Below are positions 24,278 through 36,400 of a stretch of 64,000 bases of DNA, piece after piece. Position numbers and translations under genes: made by a program. This DNA comes from Dicaeum eximium (lineage: Eukaryota; Chordata; Aves; Passeriformes; Dicaeidae): the NCBI GenBank assembly GCA_013396995.1, contig VWZP01005794.1, forward strand, positions 2,670,629-2,734,628, read 5' to 3'. The notes under the pieces were generated by a model, which ran no database searches, was not told the origin of the DNA, and saw only the letters and a list, made by a program, of their open reading frames with translations. Each line of letters opens with the position of its first letter. Position 1 is the first letter of the stretch.

Positions 24278-25200
24278 CTATCTGATTCCTTCTCCAGGCT
24301 GTACAACATTTAATTGGTCTACGACTCTTCCCTTTTGGGCCAGTTTAACTCCCTCCTCAGTGAAGTTCTGATCCTCCCTTGCAATGGCCTTTCTCACACT
24401 CATACAAAGTAGCTCCTCTTCTTCTTTAACTGACCACAGCAGTGGATCATCAGCATTGTCCAGGTGGTTTGATGGAATCTTGGTTGTGTAATTCATGTAC
24501 CTCATTGAGTTCGTGAAAGGAAATTTCTTTGATCCTTTTAAATCCTACAAGATGTGATCTTATTTTATATTGTCTATACATATTCTTACACAGGTTTCTT
24601 TCCCAAACTCTCCAAATGACTTTGTTAAGCTCACTGGAATAATGTTATGATCCCACTCCTGAAATAATACTCGAGTCCAGTTATGAAAAGATACCTCTGC
24701 CCAAATTAAGGTGCAAATTAGNCATGTGAGTTCCTGCAGTGCCTCCCCTGGCCCTTTTCCTTATGGTGCTCCCAGTGGTGGGATCCCCAGAGTGTTCTTC
24801 TGGATTTGCCACTTTTATACAGTCCAAGTCCCAGGTATCCAGAGGTGAACGTGCCATTGCCCCAACTTGGGATGGCATGTGTGTAAGCAGATGCTTCCTT
24901 CCTCATGGTTTGTCATGATGGGAATTTTTGTCCAAATAGGTTACCCAGATCTGCTTCACCAGGCCTTGCATCTTCCTGTTGTTGTGTGGGTGCTTTCCCC
25001 ACAGTCTGCACAGTGGAATATTATCAGGTGTGCCAATTCGGAACCTTTCACCTCTGTGCAGGTCTGAATTTAACGCCCTGCTGTTTGCCATCTGGGCCTG
25101 TCTTGGTGGCTTATCTTGTGAGAACTTCCTGTTTGACAGTGCTTTGAAACAAACTGACTGCGCTTTTTAAGTCCTGACAGACTTCCAACATAAGCAAAGG
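24278..25200 (-). pseudogene. Broken coding-like remnant, possibly retroviral gag/pol region
   Basis: Read on the minus strand, this 900-bp stretch has several adjacent open segments in shifting frames with protein-like composition, unlike the poly-hydrophobic frames elsewhere. One frame (24968-25012) encodes a C-x2-C-x4-H-x5-C pattern, one residue longer than a retroviral nucleocapsid zinc knuckle (C-x2-C-x4-H-x4-C). About 120 bp further on, another frame reads TSGYLGLGLY, weakly recalling the glycine-leucine motif at the start of retroviral dUTPase. The last segment (24278-24505) is an acidic 75-codon frame that I do not recognise. Stops and frameshifts break it throughout, and a single N lies at 24722. 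An alternative is a decayed host processed pseudogene. Confidence 0.35.
24722..24722. other. Single N
   Basis: One undetermined base. Unlike the N at 1637, I see no duplicated flanks, so this is more likely an uncertain base call than a joined gap. Confidence 0.6.
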
Positions 25201-25287
25201 GACGAACATCTCAGTTGTGCCTTTTCTCTTCATCTTCTCCTCCCTATATGCAGTGCACAGCTTTCATTTCCGTGAAAATTATTTCCT

Positions 25288-25553
25288 TTGGTTTTTACCA
25301 GGTTTTGGTTTTGTTTGTTTTGGTTTTTCTTCTGTGTTTATTTTTTTGTGTAGTTTTTTTTTTTTTTTTGGGGGGGGGGTTTTTTTTGGTTTTTGGGGGT
25401 TTTTTTTTTTTTTTTTTGTTTTTTTTTTTTTGTGTTTGTTTTTTTTTTTTTTTGGGGGGGGGTGTTTCTTTGGTTTTTGGGGGCTTTTTTGTTTGTTTGT
25501 TTGTTTTTGTAGGGTAGGTGAGTTTTTTTTGGGGGGGGGTTGGTTGGTTTTTT
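25288..25553 (+). repeat. Long T-run/G-run low-complexity tract with internal duplication
   Basis: Five G-runs of five or more stand out: G10 at 25370-25379, G5 at 25395-25399, G9 at 25454-25462, G5 at 25479-25483 and G9 at 25531-25539. They are separated by T-runs up to 17 long and by GTTT units. The order T-run, G9-10, T-run, GG, T5, G5, T-run occurs twice about 84 bp apart, so the tract appears to have been duplicated once. Frames of 100-166 codons through it on both strands (25215-25779) are translations of the repeat, not proteins. Confidence 0.9.
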
Positions 25554-26304
25554 TAAATGAAAATACTGTTAGGAATTTATATTTAAAATTACTGTCAAAG
25601 GAACATACCTGGTGATTGCAACAGCAGATAATAAGGTGTGATATTGTTACTAATCTCTGGAAAATGTTCATTCTGGAATCCCACAGAAAGTATCTCCCTA
25701 GCAGACACGAACTTTTTCTAACAGTAGATAATTCATTGCACCAGTGGAATAAAACTCTTGGCCACATTTTCCGGCCCATGGTTTAATTATTGTTTTAGAC
25801 CTTTTGGGCACAGAAAAAAAAAATTAGGCGGGACTTTGAATTTGACTCATTCTTCTACAAAACAGAAAGGGCAGAGAGGAGAGGACAAATGAGTGTGCAG
25901 GAACTGAGTGTCAAGGGAATCGATTTGTGATTCCACAGTCAAAAATTTTAAGGCTAGATGTGACTGCAGGTGTTGTAGTGTAACTTCTTTCATAATAGAG
26001 GCCACATATTGTTTTGTTGATCTCTAGCAAGTTCAGGAAATGTTGCTTAAATAAAACATATTTCTAAAGCCTCTTGCAAGGAGGTTGAGGAACTATCCTG
26101 TTTTTCAGTGAATTGTTTTTTATTTGCTTCAGCATTTTTTTTCTGTGGGTGTCTCTGGATTTCATCTAATAACTGTTGAATTTACTGGCTACTGAAAGCT
26201 GAATTTAACTGGAAGGGGAAACTCTCAAAATTGGCCTCTGGGTAGAGCAACTGTTAATGCTTCTGCTGAAGGAAAGGCCGCAACATAAACTCATCTTTTT
26301 AGGT
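25554..26304. other. Unique non-coding sequence, no gene seen
   Basis: Ordinary AT-rich sequence between the T/G tract and a minus-strand CR1 fragment. Nothing recognisable. Confidence 0.55.
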
Positions 26305-26447
26305 GGCCAAGATGTGACCTCACCAGGGCTGAGCAGAGAGGCAGGATCACTTCATTGATGGGCTGGCAATGTGCTCCCTAATACACTCCAGAGTACCACT
26401 GGCCTTCCTGGCTACAAGGGCACACTCCTGGCTTGTGGATCTCACTG
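26305..26447 (-). mobile_element. CR1 LINE fragment, minus strand
   Basis: The reverse complement reads 'gtgcccttgtagccaggaag', 'gccagtggtactctgg', 'gaagtgatcctgcc', 'ctctgctcagccctggtgag', which is the CR1 segment spanning the end of ORF2. It is the only CR1 piece I find on the minus strand. It lacks a 3' end, so it is an internal relic of an older copy. Confidence 0.85.
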
Positions 26448-29299
26448 TGATCTCACAGGATTCTCCTGTGCAAGCCCTGACTCTTAAAGGAAGGCAAACC
26501 AACACACAAGTTAGGTGAACTGAGTGTCCCCCTGAAGGTCTTTCAGGATTTGCTTCCTTCTGTTACCAGTATAAGGAGCAGAGAGGATTACAGCATCTGA
26601 ATTTCCCTCCCTTTCTGCTTCATAGTCTTTCAATGAAGTAAGGTCTAAACTGGGCACATAAATTAGATGCATGAAATTTCATACTGAGGAATCCACTCAT
26701 GAGACTTTCAATAAGAATTGCTCTTTTTTTTTAGATATCAAATGTATCAGCGATAAGAGAACAGAAAATAAGGTTTCTTTCCCAGTAAATTTAGTTTGTG
26801 TGTTCCTAATTATTTTCTTTTTAAATCAGGTTAAAGAGGGACTTTTGTGTTGATGTTTGAGAAGTATTACATAAAAGCATTTATTTTGCTTCTGTATCTT
26901 TCCTGACTTAATTACAATACTAGTTCATTATTCAATACCTGTTCAGTGTTTTGAAAAATGTGGCTGAATACACTGGGAAAAAAAACACTCACCTACAATT
27001 CTATGTGAATGAAGATTACAGTAGTGTAAATTTACAGTAAATTTTCCACCTAGAAGATAGATAAATTTTATTATCTAGAATGCTAGTGCTGCAAAATACC
27101 TTTTCCTGGATATCATGAGGATTATGCTAGTCAGAAAAGACTGAATTGACATATGCTGAGTAGAAATTTCCATTTATTTTCTAGAGTTGCATATTCAGAT
27201 CTCAATGGAACCAGCTATTTCCATGGCAGCAGAATTGTGCCTTGGGGTTAAATCTGGTCTTCTCTACTTAAGTTTCAGCCAATGCCACCTGGTGAAGCCT
27301 TGGAGCTGTAAAGCTAAGTTCTGTCAGTCAGATATATATTTGATTTGCCTATTAAGGAGTAAGAAGTAGATACTACTTGGCGAAGTCAACCTTTGCTGAA
27401 GAAACTCCTTAAATTTGTCTTTCAGACTGGGTTTTCATCATGTAGCAAGATTTTCCTTTTGGGGGAAGAGGGAATTAATGTGGTAAACTGATTCTAGTAC
27501 TGTTTGAAGCTTCCTAGGTTGTTTGATTGAAAGTGGCTTAGCAGCGTGTCTGGTAACACTGTGCACTGATCTTGGTAATGGACAAAGATAAGATGCATGA
27601 CATTTCATAAAACACTGAAAAACTCCACAGGAAGTCACACTTAAATTATACAATTCCTGTTTCTGAAAAACCTGATTGAGGTCCATAGCACTGGCCAACT
27701 TCTATGAGCACAGCTTTGCCATATACAACTAGAGGCACACGTGTCACCAGCAGCAAAGTTCATGAGTGACTAAAGGCCGCTGTGACATCCATATATCAGT
27801 GACATTCAGACCTGTGCCATCATTCATTCCTCCCTGGGCCTTTGAGAAGCCAAGTTAGTGTCTAGCAGAAACAGAACTATCAATAATAACTTCATTAGGC
27901 ACTGCTTAAAGAACGAAAAAGCAGCCTCTATAGCTGAAAAATTTGCAACACCTAGCAAAGAAGTAATTGCTTCCAGTTGCCATTGCAAGGCAATATCTAG
28001 AGTATCTAGAATATGTTTACTCCTGTGGCAATGGTTAGCATTCAGCTTTAGCCCACTGTTCAGCAATAATGACTAATAACAAATAAGGGAAGGATATTTA
28101 AGTGTGACAAATATACAGAGGCAGTTATCCATAATAGTTGCTATAAATTGCTTGCACTGTTTTACCATCTATATGTAGCATGAAGTTTTTATTTTTTTAA
28201 TGTTATTTGTTTTCCATCCAAATAAATAAATTGATGAATTATCCAGAGGCCTGTTTATTCCTTTTAGAAGTTAGAGATGATGGTTCCACATTAATCACAT
28301 TAAAAAGCAATAGCTCTTAATCTATAAAACTAAAGCAGTGGAATTAATCTGAGGCAATCAAGCTAAAAGAAGAAAGTCTTATTCTTTGATTTTAAGAGTC
28401 ATGTTTCTGATGAGAAATCATCAGCTTTATAATCTGTGGTTTTTGGTTGGTTCTCTGGAGTCCACATTTGTGAACCCTTACTTTCTTCTAGTCTTGCCTA
28501 GTTTGGTACACTGAGCTTATGGAAAAACGTGGTAGAAATAAACCTGTGACCCCAGGAAGGGAATTTCCTGGACTGACAGGAAAATCAGTAAATTAAGCAA
28601 ATGCACGATTTTTTTTCACCCATTTCTTTTACTCCCAGGAGTTTCAGCATGTACTATAATGTGCCTATATGGACCTACATCCATGAAAGGATAAACAGAT
28701 TCTTCTAGGTTCAGGAGAAAAGTGAATGATGCTTGCAGACAATTACACAAAGAAACGGAAGACATTATTCAGGGTGCTGTGCAGCACCTGCTCTCAATTT
28801 GTTCACCCTGCTGCCCACTTCCTGCTCTTAAAAAAAATCTATTCTCCTACCAGCTTACAGAGTAATGCTTGCCTTAGATACTTGGCTTGATAGCTCTTAT
28901 ACCATGCAATGCTTGAACCAAAGTAAAAAGGTGGGGTTTGAGGCTACCTGCACTGGGAGAAGTATGCTCAGAGAGCAGAGGAAATGAAACTTGATTTCTT
29001 TCAAGAATGAAAACTATAGCCACTTGTACTTTGGATGAGAGTCTTTGTCATTAAAACTCTGAACTGGTGAGGGTCCTGATCTGTCATCCTCTGACAGAAG
29101 CGGCAGGAACTGTTTGAAATGTTTGTTCAACAGGCACTTGTTTGGACCCACTCATACACTTTAAATCCTTAAGAAGACAGAGGGAAAGATGAGATATTTA
29201 GAGTTTCTGACAGCCCTTACACATGAGGATCTAAGTGCTTCAAAAGAGAAATTTCTGGCCTTTCCCAGAACAGAACTGAAAACATTCAGTTAAAAGACC
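26448..29299. other. AT-rich non-coding sequence, no gene seen
   Basis: No interspersed repeat or exon recognised. Minus frames at 27438-27698 and 27824-28066 (80-86 codons) have no domain that I know. Confidence 0.6.
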
Positions 29300-29460
29300 T
29301 TGAGCAAGTTGCCCAGGGAAGTGTTTGCATCACCATCCCTGGAGATATTTAAAGGATGTGTAGATGTAGCACTTACGGACTTGGTTTAGTGCTGGACTCG
29401 GCAGTGCCAGGTTAATGTTGGACTCAATGATCTTAAAGCAACTCAAGTGATTCTATAAGT
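29300..29460 (+). mobile_element. CR1 LINE, 3' end fragment (different subfamily)
   Basis: Matches the CR1 subtype with 'gcccagggaagtgtttgcat', 'caccatccctggagatattt', 'gtgtagatgtagcactta', 'ggacttggtttagtgctgga' and a terminal 'gtgattctataag'. The 'ggacttggtttagtg' block distinguishes it from the CR1 copies at 7.0, 20.1 and 58.9 kb, which have 'cctggtctagtgg'-type sequence, so at least two CR1 lineages inserted here. A T/G tract starts directly at its 3' end. Confidence 0.88.
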
Positions 29461-29527
29461 ATTTTGTTTGGGTAGGTTTTTTGTGGGGTTTTGGTCGGGT
29501 TTTTGGTTGGCTGGTTGTTTTTTTGTT
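29461..29527 (+). repeat. T/G-rich tract abutting CR1 3' end
   Basis: TTTTGTTTGGGTAGG followed by alternating T-runs and G-runs. It begins where the CR1 3' end stops, so it may have grown from the CR1 terminal short repeat or have been present at the target. Confidence 0.7.
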
Positions 29528-32500
29528 CATGGATCTAGTCTTTCTTGCTAGGACATTGGGCTGGTATTGCCATACTATATCCAAAATTAAATGGGTAGTA
29601 TCGTCTTTCAGATGTTAATGAACTGTGAAGGATGAAAGGGTGTTTGATGTTTCCTGTTATTTATCTTTGTCTTTCTCCAAAGATCTGTCCTATGCTTATC
29701 AACGTGGCACCTGAGCATCAACTTCAAGTATTCTGAACCACATTCGCACATCTGATATTTATGTTTTGAAGTTGTTATGCACATTGGTTTGCATGTTGTT
29801 CATGGACAAAGGCATGGCTGTTTGAGATGACAAATGAACACTCTGATTTCTTATGATCCAAAATGGATTGAAGCTCGCAGCCCTCCAAGCTTGATTTTGC
29901 CAGTTACCACATTCCATGGCACAGTGCTGAAAATGGTTTCTTGACTATGACAGCTGTAAAAGAAATGCTCCAAAGCTGGGAAAATTGTTTCTTTGTGTAA
30001 TACTTTTCTTTAAAGAATGTCAGTTTTGAGTAACAGATCTCTCGATCAAGTTTCAGGATCTCTTGATCTCTTGTTTCAGGATCAAGTTGTATCTTTGAAA
30101 AGTGTATTTGGATAGATTAGGCAAGTGCATATTTGGCAGGACCATTAAGGTCCTTATTCTTACGTCTGAAATGGTGTATGGATGGTAAAACATTTACTAA
30201 GTTTAGCACTCAACAAAATGCTGACTTTGAATACTAGAATTGCAGACTGCCTCCCGAGAATGCCATGGCCTTTGCTGAAATTGGGTGGAAGAGCTGACAG
30301 GCACCTTTGTGGGCATTCAGTTTTTATTTCCTGCAGAGCACAAATGAAGCAATAACAGCAGAAGTGAATCACTACTTGCAAAGAGATACTCACTTTTGTG
30401 GATTGCTCAGTCAGTGTGGGTGTTTAGATCAGATGAAGAAGTCAAGCAAACAAGAAGGAGCCACAGGAACAGTTGGGAACAAATCTAAATATGTATTTTA
30501 GAAAGCTGTAGGTGGGCTTTGTAAGCAGGTGTAAAAATTATTACTGGGAAGCCAAAATGTCTGTTATGAGTAAACAGTGAAGGTTTTGATCTTATTCTGT
30601 GTGTATGAAGGGGAAATAACCATTCATAGGTAATAGAGTATATTTAACCAGATGGAAATTCTATTACTAAAATTTAAAAAGGAGAAAGATCTAAACATAC
30701 AATACAGGTCATGGGTCTGAAGCTTAACCAGTGCTTAGGTTAATAATACAAACTTATTTAGATAGGGAAACATACCCACCAAGCTTCCAAATAATTGTTT
30801 TTTACTGTTAAAAGTACTCTATATTAAAGGTTTTGCTATCTTTTATTCATCTGACCTATTCTATTTTTCATAGTAGGTAATTTTCCTTTCTAGGTTTTTG
30901 GGGAGTTTTTGGTGGGGTTTTTTTTGTTTGTTTGTTTGTTCGTCTGTCTGGGTTTTTTTGGGGGTTGTTTTTCTTTTTGTTTGGTTGGTTTTGTTCAACA
31001 GTTTTTTTAGTAAAAAGTGTCAGTTATATATAACTAATAGTTGTTGAAATAATGGAGACCTCTGCAGCAAATGTTCTGACTGATCCCAGGTGCTCTTATC
31101 TCCTTTTCCTTGGGAGATGTGAGATGTAATACGTGCACAAATATGAAGTTTCTGGAACTAATAAAGGGAAAAGTATCCCAGGTCAGTAACTTAAGAAAAA
31201 TATTTCTCTAATTTCTTTCTGCATGTGTAATGCACTTCCAGGTAATTTAAGTTCCTCTGTTGAAAATCAAATTGTGCTGGAATGATTCCTAATTGGAGCT
31301 CACTGGCCCATGAAAACAATTTGGTGGTCTCAGGTGGCGTGTGCTGACACCATGCACAAACAAAGCCACTGCACAGCTGGCACTGGTGTCCTGCTTTGGC
31401 CACAGTCCTAAAGCAGCAGCAAAGCACTGAATAAGATGTGGGCAGGGCACACTCCCTAAGGCTTATGCAGGGCAGGTTTTAGGCTTATTACCAGGCCAAG
31501 TTTCACTCTCGCTGTGGGCACTTTTAACCTTTTCTTCAACAGAAGGCCACTACAGAAAACAGAACATATTTTTAAAGACCATGCAGCATAATTCCCAAGA
31601 GGCAGCCTCTTTAGAAAATGGGAATTCTTTTAGATGGGTTTCAGTAGCTAAATGTTTCCTTGAAAAAAAGAGGGATCTGAAGGAAGAGCAACCTAAGAAG
31701 ACTGGACTTTGCTTGTATACAATGCAGGATTTATATTGAATTGGGAAATAAATACTATTCTTCTGGAAAACAAAACAAAACCAAAAAAAAACCACCCTGC
31801 CATTTAGAAAGATTGCTTTTTTGCACTGAGAGGATACATATTCTGAGACCTCAAGCTATGTTTTCTCTGTGTGAAAGACAAACAGTTTTGAGCCTCACCA
31901 ACAAATATTATTAAAATATCAAGCTCTCATATGCCTAGAATTTTTTAAATTACTTTTGTGGTCTCTCTTCTCTTCTGGAATAAATGTACGTAACAAATTT
32001 GGTGTTTCCTTGGGATGTAAAAAAACTCGCAACTTCTTTTCTACACTCCAAAAGTCCACACATCCCAGAGTCTTTATTTCCATGACCCACTACATCAGAA
32101 GGCTTAGCATTAGACAGTGCAAATTTTATCTATTCTCTAGAGTACTAAAAAAAGGACCTGATTATCATTGTAATATCAAACAACAGGCAAGTCACCAGTC
32201 ACAGATTTTGTCAGGAGAGAAGCAAACAGCAGAAATCACAGATTCATCCTTTTTAAGGATTCCCAAGACTAAGGAATGCAAATACAACCACTCGGAGATG
32301 GAACACCCTAACACTATCCCAAGGTGCAAACAAAATTAATCATTAAAAGGGGAAACTAAATACAGTATAATTACAAGACCCCAGACACTGATATGTGTGC
32401 ACTGATATGCCTTTACTAGACATCCCCAATGGATGAGTAAGACAAATATTCACTGTAACAGTAGCCTTTGATGAAAGTATTTTGTGTTTCTCTAATGACT

Positions 32501-33159
32501 GTGCTTGCCTTACCATCTGAGACAACTCTTTTTTCCTCAGCACCACTTCTTCCCATGTTCCATATTCTTCTGATTTTGGAAATTGTGCAACACCTCGTCT
32601 TTTAAAAGTAAATAAAACTCCCATAAAAACAACAACAGCAAAACATCAAACAACAAAAGATGATCAGAAACTGTCAATCAGCAGATTATTCATCTTGGTC
32701 CTGTAAATATAAGCCTCAAATCCTTTTCTGACTATTTTCAGACAAAGATTGCAATCTCAGAGAGCAGAAGAATGACTGAGCTATCAGTCTGTTGTGTATT
32801 CAGTGTAGGATACAAGATCAAATATTAAGTTGACCATAACATTAGATTCACATTTTCTCTGCACGTTTTCTGAATCCACGTCTATCTAAGCAACTTAAAC
32901 TGAAGGTAAGTGAGTTTTGGCATTGTCTACCCAATATAAGTTGTTTTCTATTCTCAAATGAAAAATTGTTAGATAACAGTGGCTGTAATAATAGTGGATC
33001 TGTCCCTGGAAAGTATATGACTCAATAGTGTAGATGCTCTCTCCATTGCTTTGTGCTTTTGCATCAAGCTTGACTGTTTTTCTAACAGGTCTGTAATTCT
33101 TGAGACAGAAACTCTCAAGACTTACATTATTACATACTCAGTACAGAAATTGAAAGTCA
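29528..33159. other. AT-rich non-coding sequence, no gene seen
   Basis: Includes a GATCAAG/CTTGATC/TTTCAGGATC patch of small direct and inverted repeats (30040-30085), a T/G tract (30893-31007) and a short A/C run (31768-31797). The 127-codon plus frame (31956-32339) has no recognisable domain. Confidence 0.55.
30893..31007 (+). repeat. T/G-rich tract with (GTTT)n core
   Basis: G5 and G4 runs, T-runs, GTTT units and GTCTGTCTGGG, in the same style as the 25.3-kb tract but without long poly(G). Confidence 0.75.
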
Positions 33160-33400
33160 GCTATGGTTGTTGTCTGTCTAGACTTTAGTAAAGCCTTTGA
33201 CACCATTTCCCAGAGCATTCTCCAGGGGAAGCTGCCTGCTCATGGCTTGGATGGGTGTGCTGTTCACTGGGTAAAAGCTGGCTGTTGGCTGGGCACAGAG
33301 TGGTGGTGAATGCAGTTACATCCAGCTGACAAGTGTGTCCCCCAGGGCTCAATATTTGGGCTAATCATGTTTAATATCTATCAATATATAGACAGTTAGT
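33160..33400 (+). mobile_element. CR1 LINE reverse transcriptase fragment (ORF2 relic)
   Basis: Translation of the plus strand gives LDFSKAFDT (DFSKAFD at 33181-33201), LPAHGLDGC and, after frame changes, VPQGS at 33337-33351 with FNIY just after. These are the well-known motifs of the LINE-type reverse transcriptase palm region, in the right order and spacing. At least two frameshifts and one stop lie between them, and the catalytic YxDD motif expected further downstream is absent. This is a dead internal fragment of CR1 pol, useful because it shows that insertion or later loss is not confined to 3' UTR pieces. Confidence 0.88.
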
Positions 33401-36400
33401 CAAAAAAGTCAGACTATATTAGATAATGTTTAATGTTAAGTACAACAGATGCTCCTAATACACCCATGTGAGGCTTGAATCATTTACTGACTAATTAACT
33501 ACATTGTTTTTCCATTTTATTTTTAAAAACAATTTTTGCATTTGTATCTATTTATAAGTTCTTTCTAGACATTGTCTAATCTACATAGCTTTGGTTGATA
33601 AGGCTGTGATGACATCAAACTTGACAAAGTTGTAGAAGAAGTATGACTGCACTATGTTAGATCCCGTACCATGGAAAAGGTAGACAGTAGTTTTAATACT
33701 TACTAACAAGACTTTCTTCTCTTGCACCTCCTCTGCCATGTAACTCTTTCCCCTACCCTCTGAAGAGCACTCAGCCTGATAATCCTGCACCAGCTGCCAG
33801 TTTCCTGGGTTGCTCTTCTGCCAGCCTGGCAGCAGGTTGGTGACAGAACAAGTACCCAGGTCAGGCAGGTCCAGTGCCCCTGTGGAAGTGCTCCATGTGC
33901 TGTGCATGCACAGAGGGACCGACCTTCTGGGAAGGGACGGATTTCTCGTGCAATAGATCCAGTCATGCCACCAGGCTAGGGATGTGCCAAGCCCTGTCTA
34001 CACTGAAACAAGCTCTGTTTTTGCAAAAACTGGCTGTCCTAGTCTTTTGCTTCCCCCAAGACTCTTGCTGCTAGACAATTGCTGACTTTTTTTTAATCGG
34101 TAGGAATCTGCATGTCACTCTGGTTCAGGATTTAGGGGAGACAATCTGTACAAATATCTAACGTTTTCCATTTTCATCCCATTCCAAAAATCTTAGCTCA
34201 AGATCAAAATTTTGTTTTGAACAATGACATGCAGGCCCATTAGTTACATTTAGATCTTGGTTTCTCTGGAATTGTTATGAAGTCCTGACAAAAAAAAAAT
34301 TTAAAAAAAATATATATTCAGGTATATTAAATTAACATTGATGTGTCACATTTTTTGTCTGGACATAATCAGGAACATTCAGAAATATTTGAAGGTCATC
34401 TTCAGTAAAAATGGATTTGGTAGTGGGAGGGTATTCAGTTTCATGTTCTTTCTTCTGCTTGAAAGGTCAAAAAAGAAAAATACTTGAAAGCCTCCAGAAG
34501 TCCTTGTTTATGGGTTCAAAATTTGCATAACTGATATATTTCCTTTTTCTTCTTATAAAAAATCTCACCAAATTTTAATTATTTTAAGTTGTCTTTTCCC
34601 CTTTTTTTCTCAAATTTCATATTTTATTCATGCATTTTCTAGATAGACCTGCAGCTGAAGAAAATAGTAATTTCTCTCAGAGACTTATGCATGTAGTTTA
34701 AGACAAGATACAGTGAAATGGTAGTGCCAGCAACTGGAGGAGGCAAAGTAGAGATATTAATATACACACCTTATTAGCATCTCATTTAAATCAATTATAG
34801 GCCTGAACTATGGCCTTAAGTCAATCCAATGTTTTCCATTAACTTCAAGGAGCACCAAATGAAGCTCTGTGTGACAGGCTTAAGTAGCTCTTAAAAGTGT
34901 ATCAATAAAAAGGAACATGGATGGTATTATATACCTTTTTCTGACCTCCTGCCTAGACATTGCTACAGAAAAGAATGATAACATCTAGTAATATCATCCC
35001 TGTGTCTGACATAGCTAACTGTTAAATTGCTTATATTATATTATTATGTTATATTGCTTATATTATTTTTATATTATTCTTCTCTAATATAGCAGTTCAT
35101 GCCACAAATTTTATTTTTATCCAAGTTCAAGGTAAGTTTTTACTGAACAGTCCAAAGAGCATGGCGTAAAATGTCTGGCAAAATCTCCTGAAAACCCCTT
35201 TTCTTGGCCATGTTCTACAAGTGATATAGAGCTTTTCATGTCATAAAAGTGGACACTCAAGAAGGTAGAAAAACCAACCTATATATTAAAATTAACTTGT
35301 ATATAAACCACTGAGTACCTGTGTCTGGTGCAAAATTTCAGAAATAACTCTGGAGAAGATGGGGCTGGATGGAACCTCTGGGGGAGATGCAGCATAATAT
35401 AAAGATAAACTGATTGGATGCAGCTGAAGCAGACTATGGCATGATCTTTCTCTGTTATCTCTCTGCTGCTTTACTAGAGGAAATAGCCCTCATAGCTGGT
35501 GCAGCTGGGATAGCCAAAGTCATGTGCAGCATCCCAGTGCAGTGCCTGGATCTGGTCTTTTGACTGGGAAAGTCCATGCATGTCTTGATAAACCTTCTGG
35601 GGAATGAAAAATGATAATCTTGTTGAGAATTAAAAATACCTCCTCCTGGCCTCTGAAGCTCTTATTTTCTGACAGACCTGTGAGTGATATGCTGCTGCCT
35701 ACCTATTCCTTTGTTGGGAGAAGCCAGAGGCACAGCAGTGTTACAGTGAGAGGAGGGGAGCTGCTGTGGCTGCTGCTGAATAGCCTCTAATGCTGGTCTG
35801 TGTCAAAGCAAAACATCTGAGCCCTTTGAAATTAGTTTCGGTTGTTGGATGTGACCGTGCTATAGGGATTTTAATGGCAAGGGAATAATGCAAAAAAACA
35901 AAGTATCTGTGATTTTTAATGTCTTTACAGACTTAAATACACACACATTTTCTATACAAATATCAACAGATGCATACTTCTAAAAATGTGTTCCTGTACT
36001 CATGTCCACGTACATCATGGACATAGAGGACAAAAACATTCCACACAGTTTTTAGACATGGAGTCACTCTGTTAGGATATCCATTCACCAAATAGAGTTG
36101 TTTCTCTCAGTGGGAGCTGCCATTTTAATGAAGTTCTGCAGCAGAAGTCTGCTTTGATAATGAATAGAGGAACAAAAGAAATAACTTCACCATCAGGAAA
36201 GAGAAAGAATCATAAAGTCTAAACATTTTAATATGATATATTCTGTAATTTTAAAATGTTTTTTCTTAGTTGAACAACTTATTTTTAGTTAAGGGACTTA
36301 CCTTTTAACAATGAGTTTTCTGACTGCTAATGCTTTCCTTCCTAAAGACCGTCCTTTCCAACTTATTTTAATTATCCTTTGCTCTCTTTATTTTTAAAAG

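Noticed and set aside
25370..25539. Interstitial telomere-like sequence
   Set aside because: The G-runs are not in TTAGGG units. The spacing and run lengths are irregular.
25279..25779. 166-codon minus-strand open frame, the longest in the window
   Set aside because: It is the translation of the complement of the T/G tract (lysine, proline and glutamine runs), so it reflects low complexity and not a protein.
31956..32339. 127-codon plus-strand frame
   Set aside because: No domain, no repeat origin and no splice context. Its length is within chance for a 64-kb window read in six frames.
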